Program-made: the position numbers and the translations under genes
The notes under the pieces: model-generated
What the model was told of the DNA's origin: nothing
The model's database searches: none
Seen by the model: only the letters and a program-made list of their open reading frames with translations
Assembly (NCBI RefSeq): GCF_014698235.1
Contig: NZ_JACJSP010000003.1
Coordinates: forward strand, 310,001 to 374,000
DNA: 64,000 nt
Reading direction: 5' to 3'
From: Limnothrix sp. FACHB-406
Lineage (GTDB): Bacteria > Cyanobacteriota > Cyanobacteriia > CACIAM-69d
In this document: positions 37,233-47,471 of the stretch, piece by piece
Layout: each line of letters opens with the position of its first letter
Position numbering within the stretch: position 1 is the stretch's first letter

Positions 37233-37262
37233 GAGAGCCTGTCGTAATTACGACAGGTTCTC
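37233..37262. terminator. Hairpin downstream of tRNA-Glu
   Basis: A near-perfect inverted repeat, with CCTGTCGTAATTACGACAGG at its centre and GAGAG/TTCTC flanks, lies 60 bases after the tRNA. It lacks a strong T run, so it may be a terminator or a processing or binding site. Confidence 0.5.
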
Positions 37263-37460
37263 AGCCCATTTGGGGGTTCCCGTAATCCTTGGGTGTTCCC
37301 AGGGGTGGACAGGGTTGTGGCGATCGCCCGGGTTAGGGTTAGGAGACCCAACCCCTACGGCGATGGAAATGACGACAGGCCCTAAGCCCCTTGTCTAGGG
37401 CGGCGGCGACCGTTGAGGGATGGAAACAACCGTTATTCCAGGAAATCGACCCTAACGCCC

Positions 37461-37901
37461 TTACAGAACCGCGCCGAGTTGTCGCTCCAGTTTCCGAATC
37501 AGGCCCGCACGACTGACCACGGTGGCCGTTTGCCGCTCGATGCGCACAAACACACGCCCCGAAAACCACTTGCGCCAGGAAGCGCGTTCATAAACCTGGA
37601 TGCCGGTGCGATCGCCCAGCACGGTTGTGGGATCCACCGTCACAAATTCCCAGCTCGTGAGCAGTTGCTCCAGTTGCGTTTGCAGATCATTGCCCGATCG
37701 CACCGTCAGCTCCAGCGAAGCCGTGCGGTTAAAATAAGCCCCCAACAGCCCCAACACCAGCCCGATCGGCAAGGCTGTTTCGATCGCCTCCAGGCCCAAC
37801 CGTCCACCAAACAGCAACGGCGCACTCGAGAAAGTGGCCACCACCGTCGCCATCACGGTGTAGTAGACAAATGTGAACAAAAATCCTGGCCCCTGTGGCA
37901 T
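37461..37901 (-). CDS. conserved membrane protein of unknown function
   Basis: From ATG at 37901 (MPQGPGFLFTFVYY) the protein has 146 residues. Two membrane helices (about 8-30 and 38-60) are followed by a soluble C-terminal part (LTVRSGNDLQTQLEQLLTSWEFV...GIQVYERASWRKWFSGRVFVRIERQTATVVSRAGLIRKLERQL). The longer open frame upstream runs into the TPP riboswitch of thiC on the opposite strand and is rejected. The gene is divergent from thiC. I do not recognise a family. Confidence 0.65.
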   Translation of the reverse strand: MPQGPGFLFTFVYYTVMATVVATFSSAPLLFGGRLGLEAIETALPIGLVLGLLGAYFNRTASLELTVRSGNDLQTQLEQLLTSWEFVTVDPTTVLGDRTGIQVYERASWRKWFSGRVFVRIERQTATVVSRAGLIRKLERQLGAVL

Positions 37902-38101
37902 GGTCTGGCGACTCCGTACAACGTTTCCAACACAATTTCCCACCCAATTTAGACGCGATCGCCCGCCAATCAAACCCCGATCGCGATTCTGTGGCTTTCC
38001 CCAATTGATCCTTTCCCCAGTCGATCCCCGCCCGGTTTTCCAGCCAATGGCAGCCAAGGCAAAATGGTAGGATGAAACCTCAGCGCCAGCTCCACCACTG
38101 G

Positions 38102-39598
<1,497 letters not shown>

Positions 39599-39720
39599 GC
39601 GTCAATCACAGGACTGATGGGTGGTTCGATCGTCCCGTGAGGTTCGATCGAGCCGCCTAACCAGACAGGGGTGGGATTTTCCTATCCCTTTTTTTATGGG
39701 TTTTGGGGAGGTGTTGCGGC

Positions 39721-39911
39721 TCAAAAGGTCGGTTTCAACCACCACGTTGAAGGCGGCGGCGTTTTTGAAGGCAGCCCAGAGGGTTTGCTACCAAGTGAAA
39801 TCTTGGATCATCACCCGGTTTTGCAGTTTGGTGGCGGTTGGCGAGGCGATGTTGCAGGCTTTCCCAGGTGTAGGTGTGGGGTGTTTGGCTACCTTGGCAC
39901 TGACTGCAATT
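39721..39911 (-). pseudogene. Decayed C-terminal tail of the first Roco gene
   Basis: Directly after the stop at 39912-39914 the same frame continues NCSQCQGSQTPHTYTWESLQ, matching the tail of the second Roco protein. It then jumps to KLQ..., loses the frame, and ends in a CGACCTTTTGA matching the second gene's stop. Compared with the second copy, about 345 bp and two stretches of about 70 bp are missing. This is a remnant, not an independent gene. Confidence 0.8.
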
Positions 39912-42392
39912 TCAGGGGATCAGGACTTCATAGGTGAGGCGATCGTAGCTGCGGTTAATTTTGTCGAGTTCGTGACCCACAATGGTCATCAGTTGGCGTT
40001 TGTTGGAGCCAGAAACGCGAATGGTGATGTTGGCTTCGGAGTAGCGATCGTCTTCAATAATTTCGGCGCGGGCGGAACCGTTGGTAATCACCATGCCATG
40101 TTTCCAGACGCAGAAAGTCTCCTCAATTTGCTCGATTTGTTCGTGGAGCGCCACGATTAGCTGCGGGAAAATGGCTTTGGGTTTGAATTGGTAGCGATAG
40201 CTGAGGATTAGGTTATCGGTGTTGTCCCAATCATAATCAAGGCGTTCTTTTTCAAGCAGTTGAGGGGCAATGTAGCGACCTTTGCAATCGGGAATTTCAT
40301 AGCAAAGGGCAAACTCTTTCATCAGTTGCAAGAGTGCGTTGCGTGTTTGCAATTCATTGCTCTCATCCCACAGTTGTTCAAGGGTGTCGTCATTGAAGCG
40401 GCCAAAGTTGGCTCTAACTTCTGGGTTATCAAGAATTTTGTAGAGCGAAACAGTGGCCCATTCAGGTCTGAGAATCAGGAATCTCTTGAGGGATGGGACA
40501 TTTTGAAAATGTAGGCAGATGCCCAAGTCGTGCAGAAATTGGCTGGCAGCTAGCATATCTGCTTCGGTGCTGAAGCCATTTTTACGACAAAGATCGAAAT
40601 AGTTCCTGAGTTCTAGAATGTTGCGGCTTTGGGAATAGTTGTCAATGACGGTGCGAATGTTAGCCCAGTGAGCAGGAATGATTTGCTGAGCGTGATCAAG
40701 GCTGCTGAGATACTGTTGAATTTTGGCGCGAATGGTGTCTAGTCCGCGATTGGTTTCTAGGTTGGTGCTGAGGGATTCTTTGAGATTTCTGAATTCGCCG
40801 CGTAGGGTGCGATCGTCGGGCTGATATTGGCGATCTTGTTTTTCATTTTTGATGATGAGCAGTGGGCTATTATCGCCAAAAGTTTCTACAACATTTAGCC
40901 AGTAATAGAAGTTGGTTTCATCTTTTTGATCATCGACCACCAGCAAATACAAGGAGCGCTTAGTTAGGAAAAATTGGTGAGTAGCGTGGTAGATTTCTTG
41001 ACCGCCAAAATCCCAAATAGTGACGCGCATTGGTGTGCCGTCTAGGTGGCAAATCTCCCAAGGCAGAACATCAATTCCTTCAGTCGATTTTTCCTCAGGT
41101 TCGAGTTGATAAGTGTCGTCTTGGAGCTTTTGGGTGAGGCTGGTTTTGCCTGCGCCTCCTGTGCCAATAATCAGCAATTTGGCTTCGTAGAGGGGTTTGG
41201 GGTCACGTTGGCTATTGAAATAAAAATCCAGAATAGTTTGTGACTCGTAATAAAGACCCCATAAATTTTCAGACAACTGTTCTTGTCTACATAGAATTTC
41301 TGGAGGAATGGGGAGAGGATTTCCAGACAAATCTAGATGTTCAAGTTTTGGTAATTCTCGAATAGATGCTGGCAACTCACTCAGATGGTTATCGCGGAGG
41401 TCAAGATCTGTCAAATTTTGCAGTTGTGCGATCGCGGCTGATAGCTCTCTCAGTTGGTTATAGCTGAGGTTAAGCATAGTTAGATTTTGCAATTGCGCGA
41501 TCGCCGTCGGTAGTTCCCTCAATTGGTTATCACTGAGGTCAAGCGATGTCAGATTTTGCAATTGTGCGATCACCACTGGTAGCTCGCTGATTTGGTTGCC
41601 ACTGAGGTCAAGCGATGTCAGATTTTGCAATTGTGCGATCACCACTGGTAGCTCGCTGATTTGGTTGTTGCCGAGGTCAAGCGATGTCAAATTTTGCAGT
41701 TGCGCGATCACCGCTGGTAGCTCACTGATTTGGTTGTTACCGAGGTCAAGCGATGTCAGATTTTCCAGTTGTGCGATCACCACTGGTAGCTCGCTGATTT
41801 GGTTGTCGCCGAGGTCAAGCAATGTCAGATTTTCCAGTTGTGCGATCGCCGCCGATAACTCCCTCAGTTGGTTTTCGCGGAGGTCAAGCTCTGCCAAATT
41901 TTGCAGTTGGGCGATCGCCGCTGGTAGCTCCCACAGTTGGTTTTCGCAGAGGCTAAGCGTAGTTAGATTTTGCAATTGTGCGATCGCCGCCGGTAGCTCG
42001 CTGATTTGGTTGTTGCCGAGGTGAAGCGTAGTCAAACTTTCCAGTTCACCAATTGCCGTCGGTAGCTCACTCAGTTGATTGTCGCGGAGGTCAAGCAATG
42101 TCAGATTTTTCAGTTGCGAGATCGCCGCTGGTAACTCGCTAATTTGGTTGTAGCTAAGGTCAAGATTTGTCAGATTTTGCAGTTGACCAATTTCGGGCGG
42201 CAGCGTCGTTAATTGATTGCCCTTCCATTTTTCGGTTTCCTCGTCCCACTTCCCCAAAATCAAAACCTGAAGCTGAGTTAGCTCACCAATTTCCGGGGGC
42301 AACTCCACCAAATCCAGCCCCGCCAGATCCAGTTCCGTCCAGCCCTCCGCTTTCGCCCGCTCCAGCAGCGCCAACAACTCCGCCCGTTCCAT
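39912..42392 (-). CDS. LRR-Roc-COR (Roco family) GTPase, copy 1, tail-truncated
   Basis: The 826-residue protein has about thirteen 23-residue leucine-rich repeats (LTSLDLGNNQISELPAVIAQ type, about residues 15-365). A Roc GTPase follows, with G1 IGTGGAGKTSLTQKL (about residue 410), G3 WDFGGQEIYH and a G4-like KNEKQDR, and then a COR region up to the end. Roco proteins are dimeric GTP switches related to human LRRK2 and mostly occur in cyanobacteria and some other bacteria. It ends exactly where copy 2 continues into a further 229 residues: TGC (Cys) in copy 2 is TGA here. The core domains are intact, so the shortened protein may still function. Confidence 0.85.
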   Translation of the reverse strand: MERAELLALLERAKAEGWTELDLAGLDLVELPPEIGELTQLQVLILGKWDEETEKWKGNQLTTLPPEIGQLQNLTNLDLSYNQISELPAAISQLKNLTLLDLRDNQLSELPTAIGELESLTTLHLGNNQISELPAAIAQLQNLTTLSLCENQLWELPAAIAQLQNLAELDLRENQLRELSAAIAQLENLTLLDLGDNQISELPVVIAQLENLTSLDLGNNQISELPAVIAQLQNLTSLDLGNNQISELPVVIAQLQNLTSLDLSGNQISELPVVIAQLQNLTSLDLSDNQLRELPTAIAQLQNLTMLNLSYNQLRELSAAIAQLQNLTDLDLRDNHLSELPASIRELPKLEHLDLSGNPLPIPPEILCRQEQLSENLWGLYYESQTILDFYFNSQRDPKPLYEAKLLIIGTGGAGKTSLTQKLQDDTYQLEPEEKSTEGIDVLPWEICHLDGTPMRVTIWDFGGQEIYHATHQFFLTKRSLYLLVVDDQKDETNFYYWLNVVETFGDNSPLLIIKNEKQDRQYQPDDRTLRGEFRNLKESLSTNLETNRGLDTIRAKIQQYLSSLDHAQQIIPAHWANIRTVIDNYSQSRNILELRNYFDLCRKNGFSTEADMLAASQFLHDLGICLHFQNVPSLKRFLILRPEWATVSLYKILDNPEVRANFGRFNDDTLEQLWDESNELQTRNALLQLMKEFALCYEIPDCKGRYIAPQLLEKERLDYDWDNTDNLILSYRYQFKPKAIFPQLIVALHEQIEQIEETFCVWKHGMVITNGSARAEIIEDDRYSEANITIRVSGSNKRQLMTIVGHELDKINRSYDRLTYEVLIP

Positions 42393-42536
42393 GCCGCCGC
42401 CCCCTCACATCACCGCTCCAATTGTAGGAGCCTATCCCCTAAGAATGTTGGGGATATGGGAGCAATGCCACAGAGAAACTCGCAAGGGGTGGGATTTTCC
42501 TGCCTCTTTTTTTGGTTTTTTAGGAAGCGTTGCAAC

Positions 42537-45500
42537 TCAAAAGGTTGGTGTCCCAAAGGGGTTGTCTTCACCGGGGGGCAGTGCGTCACGGGCATCTAGG
42601 CCGCCGCGCACTCCTTCGACCACCACATTAAAGGCGGCGGCGGCGATCGCGCCGGGTAGACCAGCGCTGGCTAGGGCGATGCCAACGGCACTTTTGGCGA
42701 GTTCGGGGCCGGCGTTTTTGAAGGCGGCCCAGAGGGTTTGTTGCCATTCCAAATCTTTGAAGGTGACTTGGGTTTGCAGTTTGGCGGCGGTGGTTTGTTC
42801 GTCGATTTTCAGTTGTTTCAGCAGGTCTTGGATCGCCTGTTGGGCGGCTTCGGGGGTTTGGGGGGCGTGGTAGTTGTTAACGGTTTTGTTGCCTGCTACG
42901 TTGTCGCCGCTGCCGTGGTGGTTTTGGGTGATGTTGGTGGTCATGGGTTGATTGTCGTTTTGGTTGTAGATGTTGATTGTGGGGCTGAATGGGGAGGCGG
43001 ATTGAGTTTGGTTGGGTTGCTCGAATCTCTCCATTTTGTCGAGGTTGTCGCGGGGTTGGGGTTCGGCGATGTCGTCGATGAGGCGGTTCACATCGACATC
43101 TTCATAGCTTTGGTCGCATTCGACGGTGCGGCGGCCGTTGGCGAGGCGGCGTTGCAGGCTTTCCCAGGAGTAGGTGTGGGGGGTTTGGCTGCCTTTGCAT
43201 TGGCTGCAATTGCAGGGGATTAGGACTTCGGTGGTGAGGCGTTCATAGCTGCGGTTAATTTTGTCGAGTTCGTGGCCAACAATAGTCAGCAGTTGGCGTT
43301 TGTTGGAGCCAGAAACGCGGATGGTAATTTCGGCTTCGTAGTAGCGATCGTCTTCAATGATTTCGGCGCGGGCGGAACCGTTGGTGATCACCATGCCATG
43401 TTTCCAGACGCGGCAATTCTTCTCGATTTGTTCATGGAGCGCCACGATCAGTTGCGGGAAAATCGCTTTGGGTTTGAATTGGTAGCGATAGCTGAGGATT
43501 AGGTTATCGGTTCTGTCCCAATCGTAGTCAAGGCGTTCTTTTTCGAGCAGTTGGGGGGCAATGTAGCGACCTTTGCAGCCGGGGATTTCATAGCAAAGGG
43601 CAAACTCTTTCATCAGTTGCAAGAGTTCGTCGCGCATTTGGGATTCATCGCCCTCATCCCAAAGCTGTTCGAGGGTGTCGTCATTGAAGCGGCCAAAGTC
43701 GGCTCTGACTTCTTGGTTATCAAGAATTTTGTAGAGTGTGCCGGTTGCCCATTCGGGTTTAAGGATCAGGATTCTTTTGAGAAATCGGACATCTTGAAAA
43801 TGGAGGCAAATACCTAAATCATGCAGAAATTGGCTGGCAGCCAGCATATCTGCTTCGGTGCTGAAACCATTTCTGCGGCAGAGATCGAAATAGTCCCTGA
43901 GTTCTAAAACGTTGCGGCTTTGGGAATAGTTTTCAAGGACGGCGCGAATATCAGCCCAGTGAGCGGGAATGATTTGTTGAACGTGGTCGAGGCTGCTGAG
44001 ATACTGCTGAACTTTGGCGCAGATGGTGTCTAGACCGCGATTGGTTTCTAGGTTGGTGCTGAGGGATTCTTTGAGGTTACTGAATTCGCCGCGTAGGGTG
44101 CGCTCATCGAGCTTGCATTGGCGATCTTGTTTTTCATTTTTGATGATCAGCAGGGGGCTGTTGTCGCCAAAGGTTTCTGCAACCTTTAGCCAGTAATAAA
44201 AATCAGTGTCATCTTTTCGTTCATCGGCAACCAGCAAATATAAGGAGCGCTTAGTTAGGAAAAATTGGTGGGTCGCGTGATAGATTTCTTGACCGCCAAA
44301 GTCCCAAATATTGATGCGCATTGGCGTGCCGTCTAGATGGGGAATTTCCCAGGGCAATACGTCAATGCCCTCGGTGGATTTTTCCTGGCTTTCGAGTTGA
44401 TAGGTTTCGTCTTTTAGCTTTTTGGCCAGGCTGGTTTTGCCTGCGCCGCCTTCGCCAATGATTAGCAGCTTGGCTTCGTAGAGAGGTTTTGGATCGTGTT
44501 GGCTGTTGAAATAAAAATCCAGAATTGTTTGTAAATTACCTGGATTTTCCCAAGGCTCTTTGGGCCCCAAGATTTCTGGAGGAATGGGAATTGGGTTGCC
44601 GCGTAAGTCCAGCTTTTCGAGTTTGGGCAATTCTCGAATGAAATCCGGGAGCTGACTCAGTTGGTTATTGCTGAGGTCAAGCGATTTCAGATTATGCAGT
44701 TGCGTGGTTTCCGCCGGAAGCTGACTCAGTTGGTTGTCGCTGAGGTCAAGCGATTTCAGATTATGCAGTTGCGTGATTTCCGCCGGGAGCTGACTCAGTT
44801 GGTTGCGGCTGAGGTAAAGCTTTGTCAGATTTTGCAGTTGCGTAATTTCCGCCGGGAGCTGACTCAGTCGGTTGCTGCCGAGGTTAAGCTCTGTCAGATT
44901 TTGCAGTTGCGTAATTTCCGCCGGGAGCTGACTCAGTCGGTTGCTGCCGAGGTTAAGCTCTGTCAGATTATGCAGTTGCGTGATTTCCGCCGGGAGCTGA
45001 CTCAGTTGGTTGTAGCTGAGGTCAAGCGATTTCAGATTATGCAGTTGCGTGATTTCCGCCGGGAGCTGACTCAGTTGGTTGTAGTGGAGGTTAAGCTCTG
45101 TCAGATTTCGCAGTTGACCGATTTCCGCCGGGAGCTGACTCAGTTGGTTGTAGCTGAGGTTAAGCTCTGTCAGATTTCGCAGTTGACCGATTTCCGCCGG
45201 GAGCTGACTCAGTTGGTTGACGAAGAGGTAAAGCTTTGTCAGATTTTGCAGTTGCGTGATTTCCGCCGGGAGCTGACTCAGTTGGTTGCCGAAGAGGTCA
45301 AGCTTTGTCAGATTTTGCAGTTGCGTGATTTCCGCCGGGAGCTGACTCAGTCGGTTGTCGCTGAGGTAAAGCTCTGTCAGATTTTGCAGTTGCGTGATTT
45401 CCGCCGGGAGCTGACTCAGTTGGTTGCGGCTGAGGTAAAGCTTTGTCAGATTTTGCAGTTGCGTGGTTTCCGCCGGGAGCTGACTCAGTTGGTTGCCGAA

Positions 45501-45638
45501 GAGGTTAAGCTCTGTCAGATTTTGTAGTTGACCGATTTCTGCTGGTAATTCTCTCAATCCCTTCAGTAAAAGATCCAGCTTTGTCCAGCCCTCCGCCTTC
45601 GCCCGCTCCAGCAGCGCCAACAACTCCGCCCGTTCCAT
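42537..45638 (-). CDS. LRR-Roc-COR (Roco family) GTPase, copy 2, full length
   Basis: The 1033-residue protein has about fourteen leucine-rich repeats of 23 residues (LTELNLSYNQLSQLPAEI type, about residues 20-360). Roc follows with G1 IGEGGAGKTSLAKKL (about residue 395), G3 WDFGGQEIYH and KNEKQDR, then COR to about residue 800. The 229-residue tail has a CNCSQC pair, an Asn-rich linker, the motif NHHGSGDNVAGNKTVNNY (about residue 910) and a helical end with a hydrophobic Ala/Gly stretch (SAVGIALASAGLPGAIAAAAFNVVVEGV) that may insert in a membrane. The G-S-G-D-N-V-A-G motif recurs, as I recall, in cyanobacterial multidomain signalling and conflict proteins. Its 69-bp DNA repeats are nearly identical, suggesting recent expansion. 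Confidence 0.87.
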   Translation of the reverse strand: MERAELLALLERAKAEGWTKLDLLLKGLRELPAEIGQLQNLTELNLFGNQLSQLPAETTQLQNLTKLYLSRNQLSQLPAEITQLQNLTELYLSDNRLSQLPAEITQLQNLTKLDLFGNQLSQLPAEITQLQNLTKLYLFVNQLSQLPAEIGQLRNLTELNLSYNQLSQLPAEIGQLRNLTELNLHYNQLSQLPAEITQLHNLKSLDLSYNQLSQLPAEITQLHNLTELNLGSNRLSQLPAEITQLQNLTELNLGSNRLSQLPAEITQLQNLTKLYLSRNQLSQLPAEITQLHNLKSLDLSDNQLSQLPAETTQLHNLKSLDLSNNQLSQLPDFIRELPKLEKLDLRGNPIPIPPEILGPKEPWENPGNLQTILDFYFNSQHDPKPLYEAKLLIIGEGGAGKTSLAKKLKDETYQLESQEKSTEGIDVLPWEIPHLDGTPMRINIWDFGGQEIYHATHQFFLTKRSLYLLVADERKDDTDFYYWLKVAETFGDNSPLLIIKNEKQDRQCKLDERTLRGEFSNLKESLSTNLETNRGLDTICAKVQQYLSSLDHVQQIIPAHWADIRAVLENYSQSRNVLELRDYFDLCRRNGFSTEADMLAASQFLHDLGICLHFQDVRFLKRILILKPEWATGTLYKILDNQEVRADFGRFNDDTLEQLWDEGDESQMRDELLQLMKEFALCYEIPGCKGRYIAPQLLEKERLDYDWDRTDNLILSYRYQFKPKAIFPQLIVALHEQIEKNCRVWKHGMVITNGSARAEIIEDDRYYEAEITIRVSGSNKRQLLTIVGHELDKINRSYERLTTEVLIPCNCSQCKGSQTPHTYSWESLQRRLANGRRTVECDQSYEDVDVNRLIDDIAEPQPRDNLDKMERFEQPNQTQSASPFSPTINIYNQNDNQPMTTNITQNHHGSGDNVAGNKTVNNYHAPQTPEAAQQAIQDLLKQLKIDEQTTAAKLQTQVTFKDLEWQQTLWAAFKNAGPELAKSAVGIALASAGLPGAIAAAAFNVVVEGVRGGLDARDALPPGEDNPFGTPTF
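44630..45560 (-). repeat. 69-bp tandem repeats encoding LRRs in Roco copy 2
   Basis: About thirteen in-frame 69-bp units, each encoding one 23-residue leucine-rich repeat, share long identical stretches such as TTTCCGCCGGGAGCTGACTC. The repeats in copy 1 (about 41350-42200) have the same period but differ in sequence. Confidence 0.9.
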
Positions 45639-46200
45639 GCCACCGCCCCCTCACATCACCGCTCCAATTGTAGGAGCCTACCCCCAACATCCCGTAGGGT
45701 GCATGGGAGCAAGGCCAAAGAGAAACGACGATTTCGCCTCATCTCCCATGCACCGTAACTCGTGATGATTTCGCCTCATCTCCCATGCACCACAATCCGT
45801 CACGCACTTAACGACCATTTCTTGAAAGCATCTGATCGTGAGGGAGCGATCGCGCTGCGGTGCATGGGAGAACCCATCCAGCGTGTTTTAACCATTGGGC
45901 CGTCCTCCCATGCACCCTACGGTTTTTGTTTTGATCAGCGCCGATCGCCCATCACGACAAGCCCACCCCAAAAATGCAAGACTGAATTGCCCAGCCGCCC
46001 GATCGCGATTGGAGTCTCAAACCATGCTGAAACGACCCATCCTCGATCCAAACCATCACCCAAGATCTGCAACAACGCTCAATTTTCAGCAATTTGCCAG
46101 AAATTGCCAGCATCCTCGTGGGCATCCTCAAGCCGATCGAGGCAAGCTCCCACCAATCCCCAGCCGAATCAGCCCCCCGATCGGGATGATGGCCATGGTT
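45639..46200. other. Spacer upstream of Roco copy 2
   Basis: The first 80 bases match the upstream flank of copy 1 (CACATCACCGCTCCAATTGTAGGAGCCTA), so the promoter region was duplicated with the gene. An inverted-repeat element follows at 45692-45922. Overlapping plus-strand frames at 45762-46382 look like chance reading of repeats and antisense sequence. Confidence 0.55.
45692..45922. repeat. Inverted-repeat element with 18-bp perfect ends (GTGCATGGGAG family)
   Basis: CCGTAGGGTGCATGGGAG at 45692-45709 is exactly inverted at 45905-45922. Inside are three more copies of the GGTGCATGGGAG word in either orientation, including a direct duplication of GATTTCGCCTCATCTCCCAT at about 45727-45786. 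No protein is encoded. It fits a MITE or nested palindromic repeat. Confidence 0.7.
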
Positions 46201-47259
46201 CTAGCGTCCCCAAATCCAATGCAAGAGCAGAATCAGCAAATACACCACCGCCAAAATCGCCAGACCATAAAACAGAATCGATCGCTCGTCCTTGGGGCTG
46301 GGTAGCGAGGGATCCGCCTCCACCGGACAAAAACGCACTAAACTCCGATTTACAAAAGCCTCGCCTAACACAGGATTGCTGAAATAGGCCAACAGTTGCT
46401 TACCCAACGTGGTTTCAATGCCCAGCCCATCGCGGGACACACCCACGCGGGAAATGCCCCCATAGGCAAAAGCAGCCAGCTCCCGCACCGGTTGCTGGCT
46501 CCAAAAAGAGGGCAGGGCGATCGCGCAAAGTCGGGTACTGGTCACCAGCAACACCGCCGGCCCGTCATCAATGCGCACGGAAACCACGTCAATGAGCTGT
46601 TCTTCCGGTGCGTTCAGGAAATACACCAAAAATTCCGCCAGCTTGGGAATTGCCCCCTGCATCGGGAAACCCAGTTGGCCCGTTTCCGCCAGCCAATCTT
46701 CATAGACCTTTTCCGGTTGAATCAGGTCGATCGCCTCTTCGGGGTTGGGATAGGTCGGCTCAGGATAAATCGGCGGGAGTTGGGGCGCGGGGGCTGGGTT
46801 GGGCGCGGGGGCCGGCGCAACAAACCCGGTATTTCCCGGATCGTAGGTGGCGCTGATCTCCGAGGGCGCGGGGGCTGGGCTGGGGGCGATCGTGTAGCTG
46901 GGCGAACCGGTCAGGCCCAGAGCGCTCAACGGGGGCGTGGCCAAGGACATGCCAGAGCCATCATTGGCCAGGTAGAGGGCATCAGTCCAGGTGGGTGCGC
47001 CGGCCCCGGCCGCCCAACCGGAGACCCGCACCACGCCCACGGGTTCCACCTTCAAGATGTTCATGCCCTTGCGAACAAAGGTCATCAGCGCCGGGCGATC
47101 GGGGGCGCGATCGGCCCCCAACAGATTCAAAATTAGGCAATTGCCATCAAGGCTCACTTCCACCGCAATCCCCGCCGTCTGTAACTTGCGGTTCATGAGG
47201 GTGGCGATCGCCTCTACATTGCCCTGCCGGGCGAGCAGTAACAATTCCGTCTGAGACAT
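46201..47259 (-). CDS. conserved protein of unknown function with C-terminal membrane anchor
   Basis: From ATG at 47259 (MSQTELLLLARQGNVEAIATLMNRKLQ) the protein has 352 residues. An N-terminal alpha/beta module (about 1-85, ending VGVVRVSGW) leads to a long Pro/Ala linker, then a second globular domain (about 210-310: LAEFLVYFLNAPEEQLIDVVSVRIDDGPAVLLVT). A single C-terminal transmembrane helix (ILFYGLAILAVVYLLILLLHWIW) ends the protein. Tail-anchored topology with the bulk in the cytoplasm is inferred. The 140-residue in-frame extension upstream is Pro/Arg-rich and spurious. I recognise the N-terminal module as recurring in cyanobacteria but not its function. Confidence 0.72.
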   Translation of the reverse strand: MSQTELLLLARQGNVEAIATLMNRKLQTAGIAVEVSLDGNCLILNLLGADRAPDRPALMTFVRKGMNILKVEPVGVVRVSGWAAGAGAPTWTDALYLANDGSGMSLATPPLSALGLTGSPSYTIAPSPAPAPSEISATYDPGNTGFVAPAPAPNPAPAPQLPPIYPEPTYPNPEEAIDLIQPEKVYEDWLAETGQLGFPMQGAIPKLAEFLVYFLNAPEEQLIDVVSVRIDDGPAVLLVTSTRLCAIALPSFWSQQPVRELAAFAYGGISRVGVSRDGLGIETTLGKQLLAYFSNPVLGEAFVNRSLVRFCPVEADPSLPSPKDERSILFYGLAILAVVYLLILLLHWIWGR

Positions 47260-47471
47260 AGACCGGTGGTTCAATTGCCTGAAAGCCTGGAGGCTGCTCA
47301 CCCAATCAACAGGGGCCCGGGGGGCTGCTGTTGGCCGGAAGCGCCATTTCTCGCAATCATACACCTGGTTTTCGGTGGCTCGCCCATGGTGGCTCGCCCA
47401 TGGTGTCTTGCCGTGGGGGGGCGGCATCCTCAGGCGCGATTCCTCAGGCGCGACTCCTCCGACCCAGCCTC

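Noticed and set aside
44661-45527. 288-codon plus-strand frame with a regular repeat
   Set aside because: It is the antisense reading of the leucine-rich repeats of Roco copy 2; 69 is a multiple of three, so any frame repeats.
41400-45560. Regular repeats that might be a CRISPR array
   Set aside because: The 69-bp units are coding LRRs without unique spacers. The 15-bp array at 8626 likewise lacks spacers.
45762-46382. 206-codon plus-strand frame
   Set aside because: It runs through an inverted-repeat element and then antisense into the conserved gene at 46201-47259; its composition is not protein-like.
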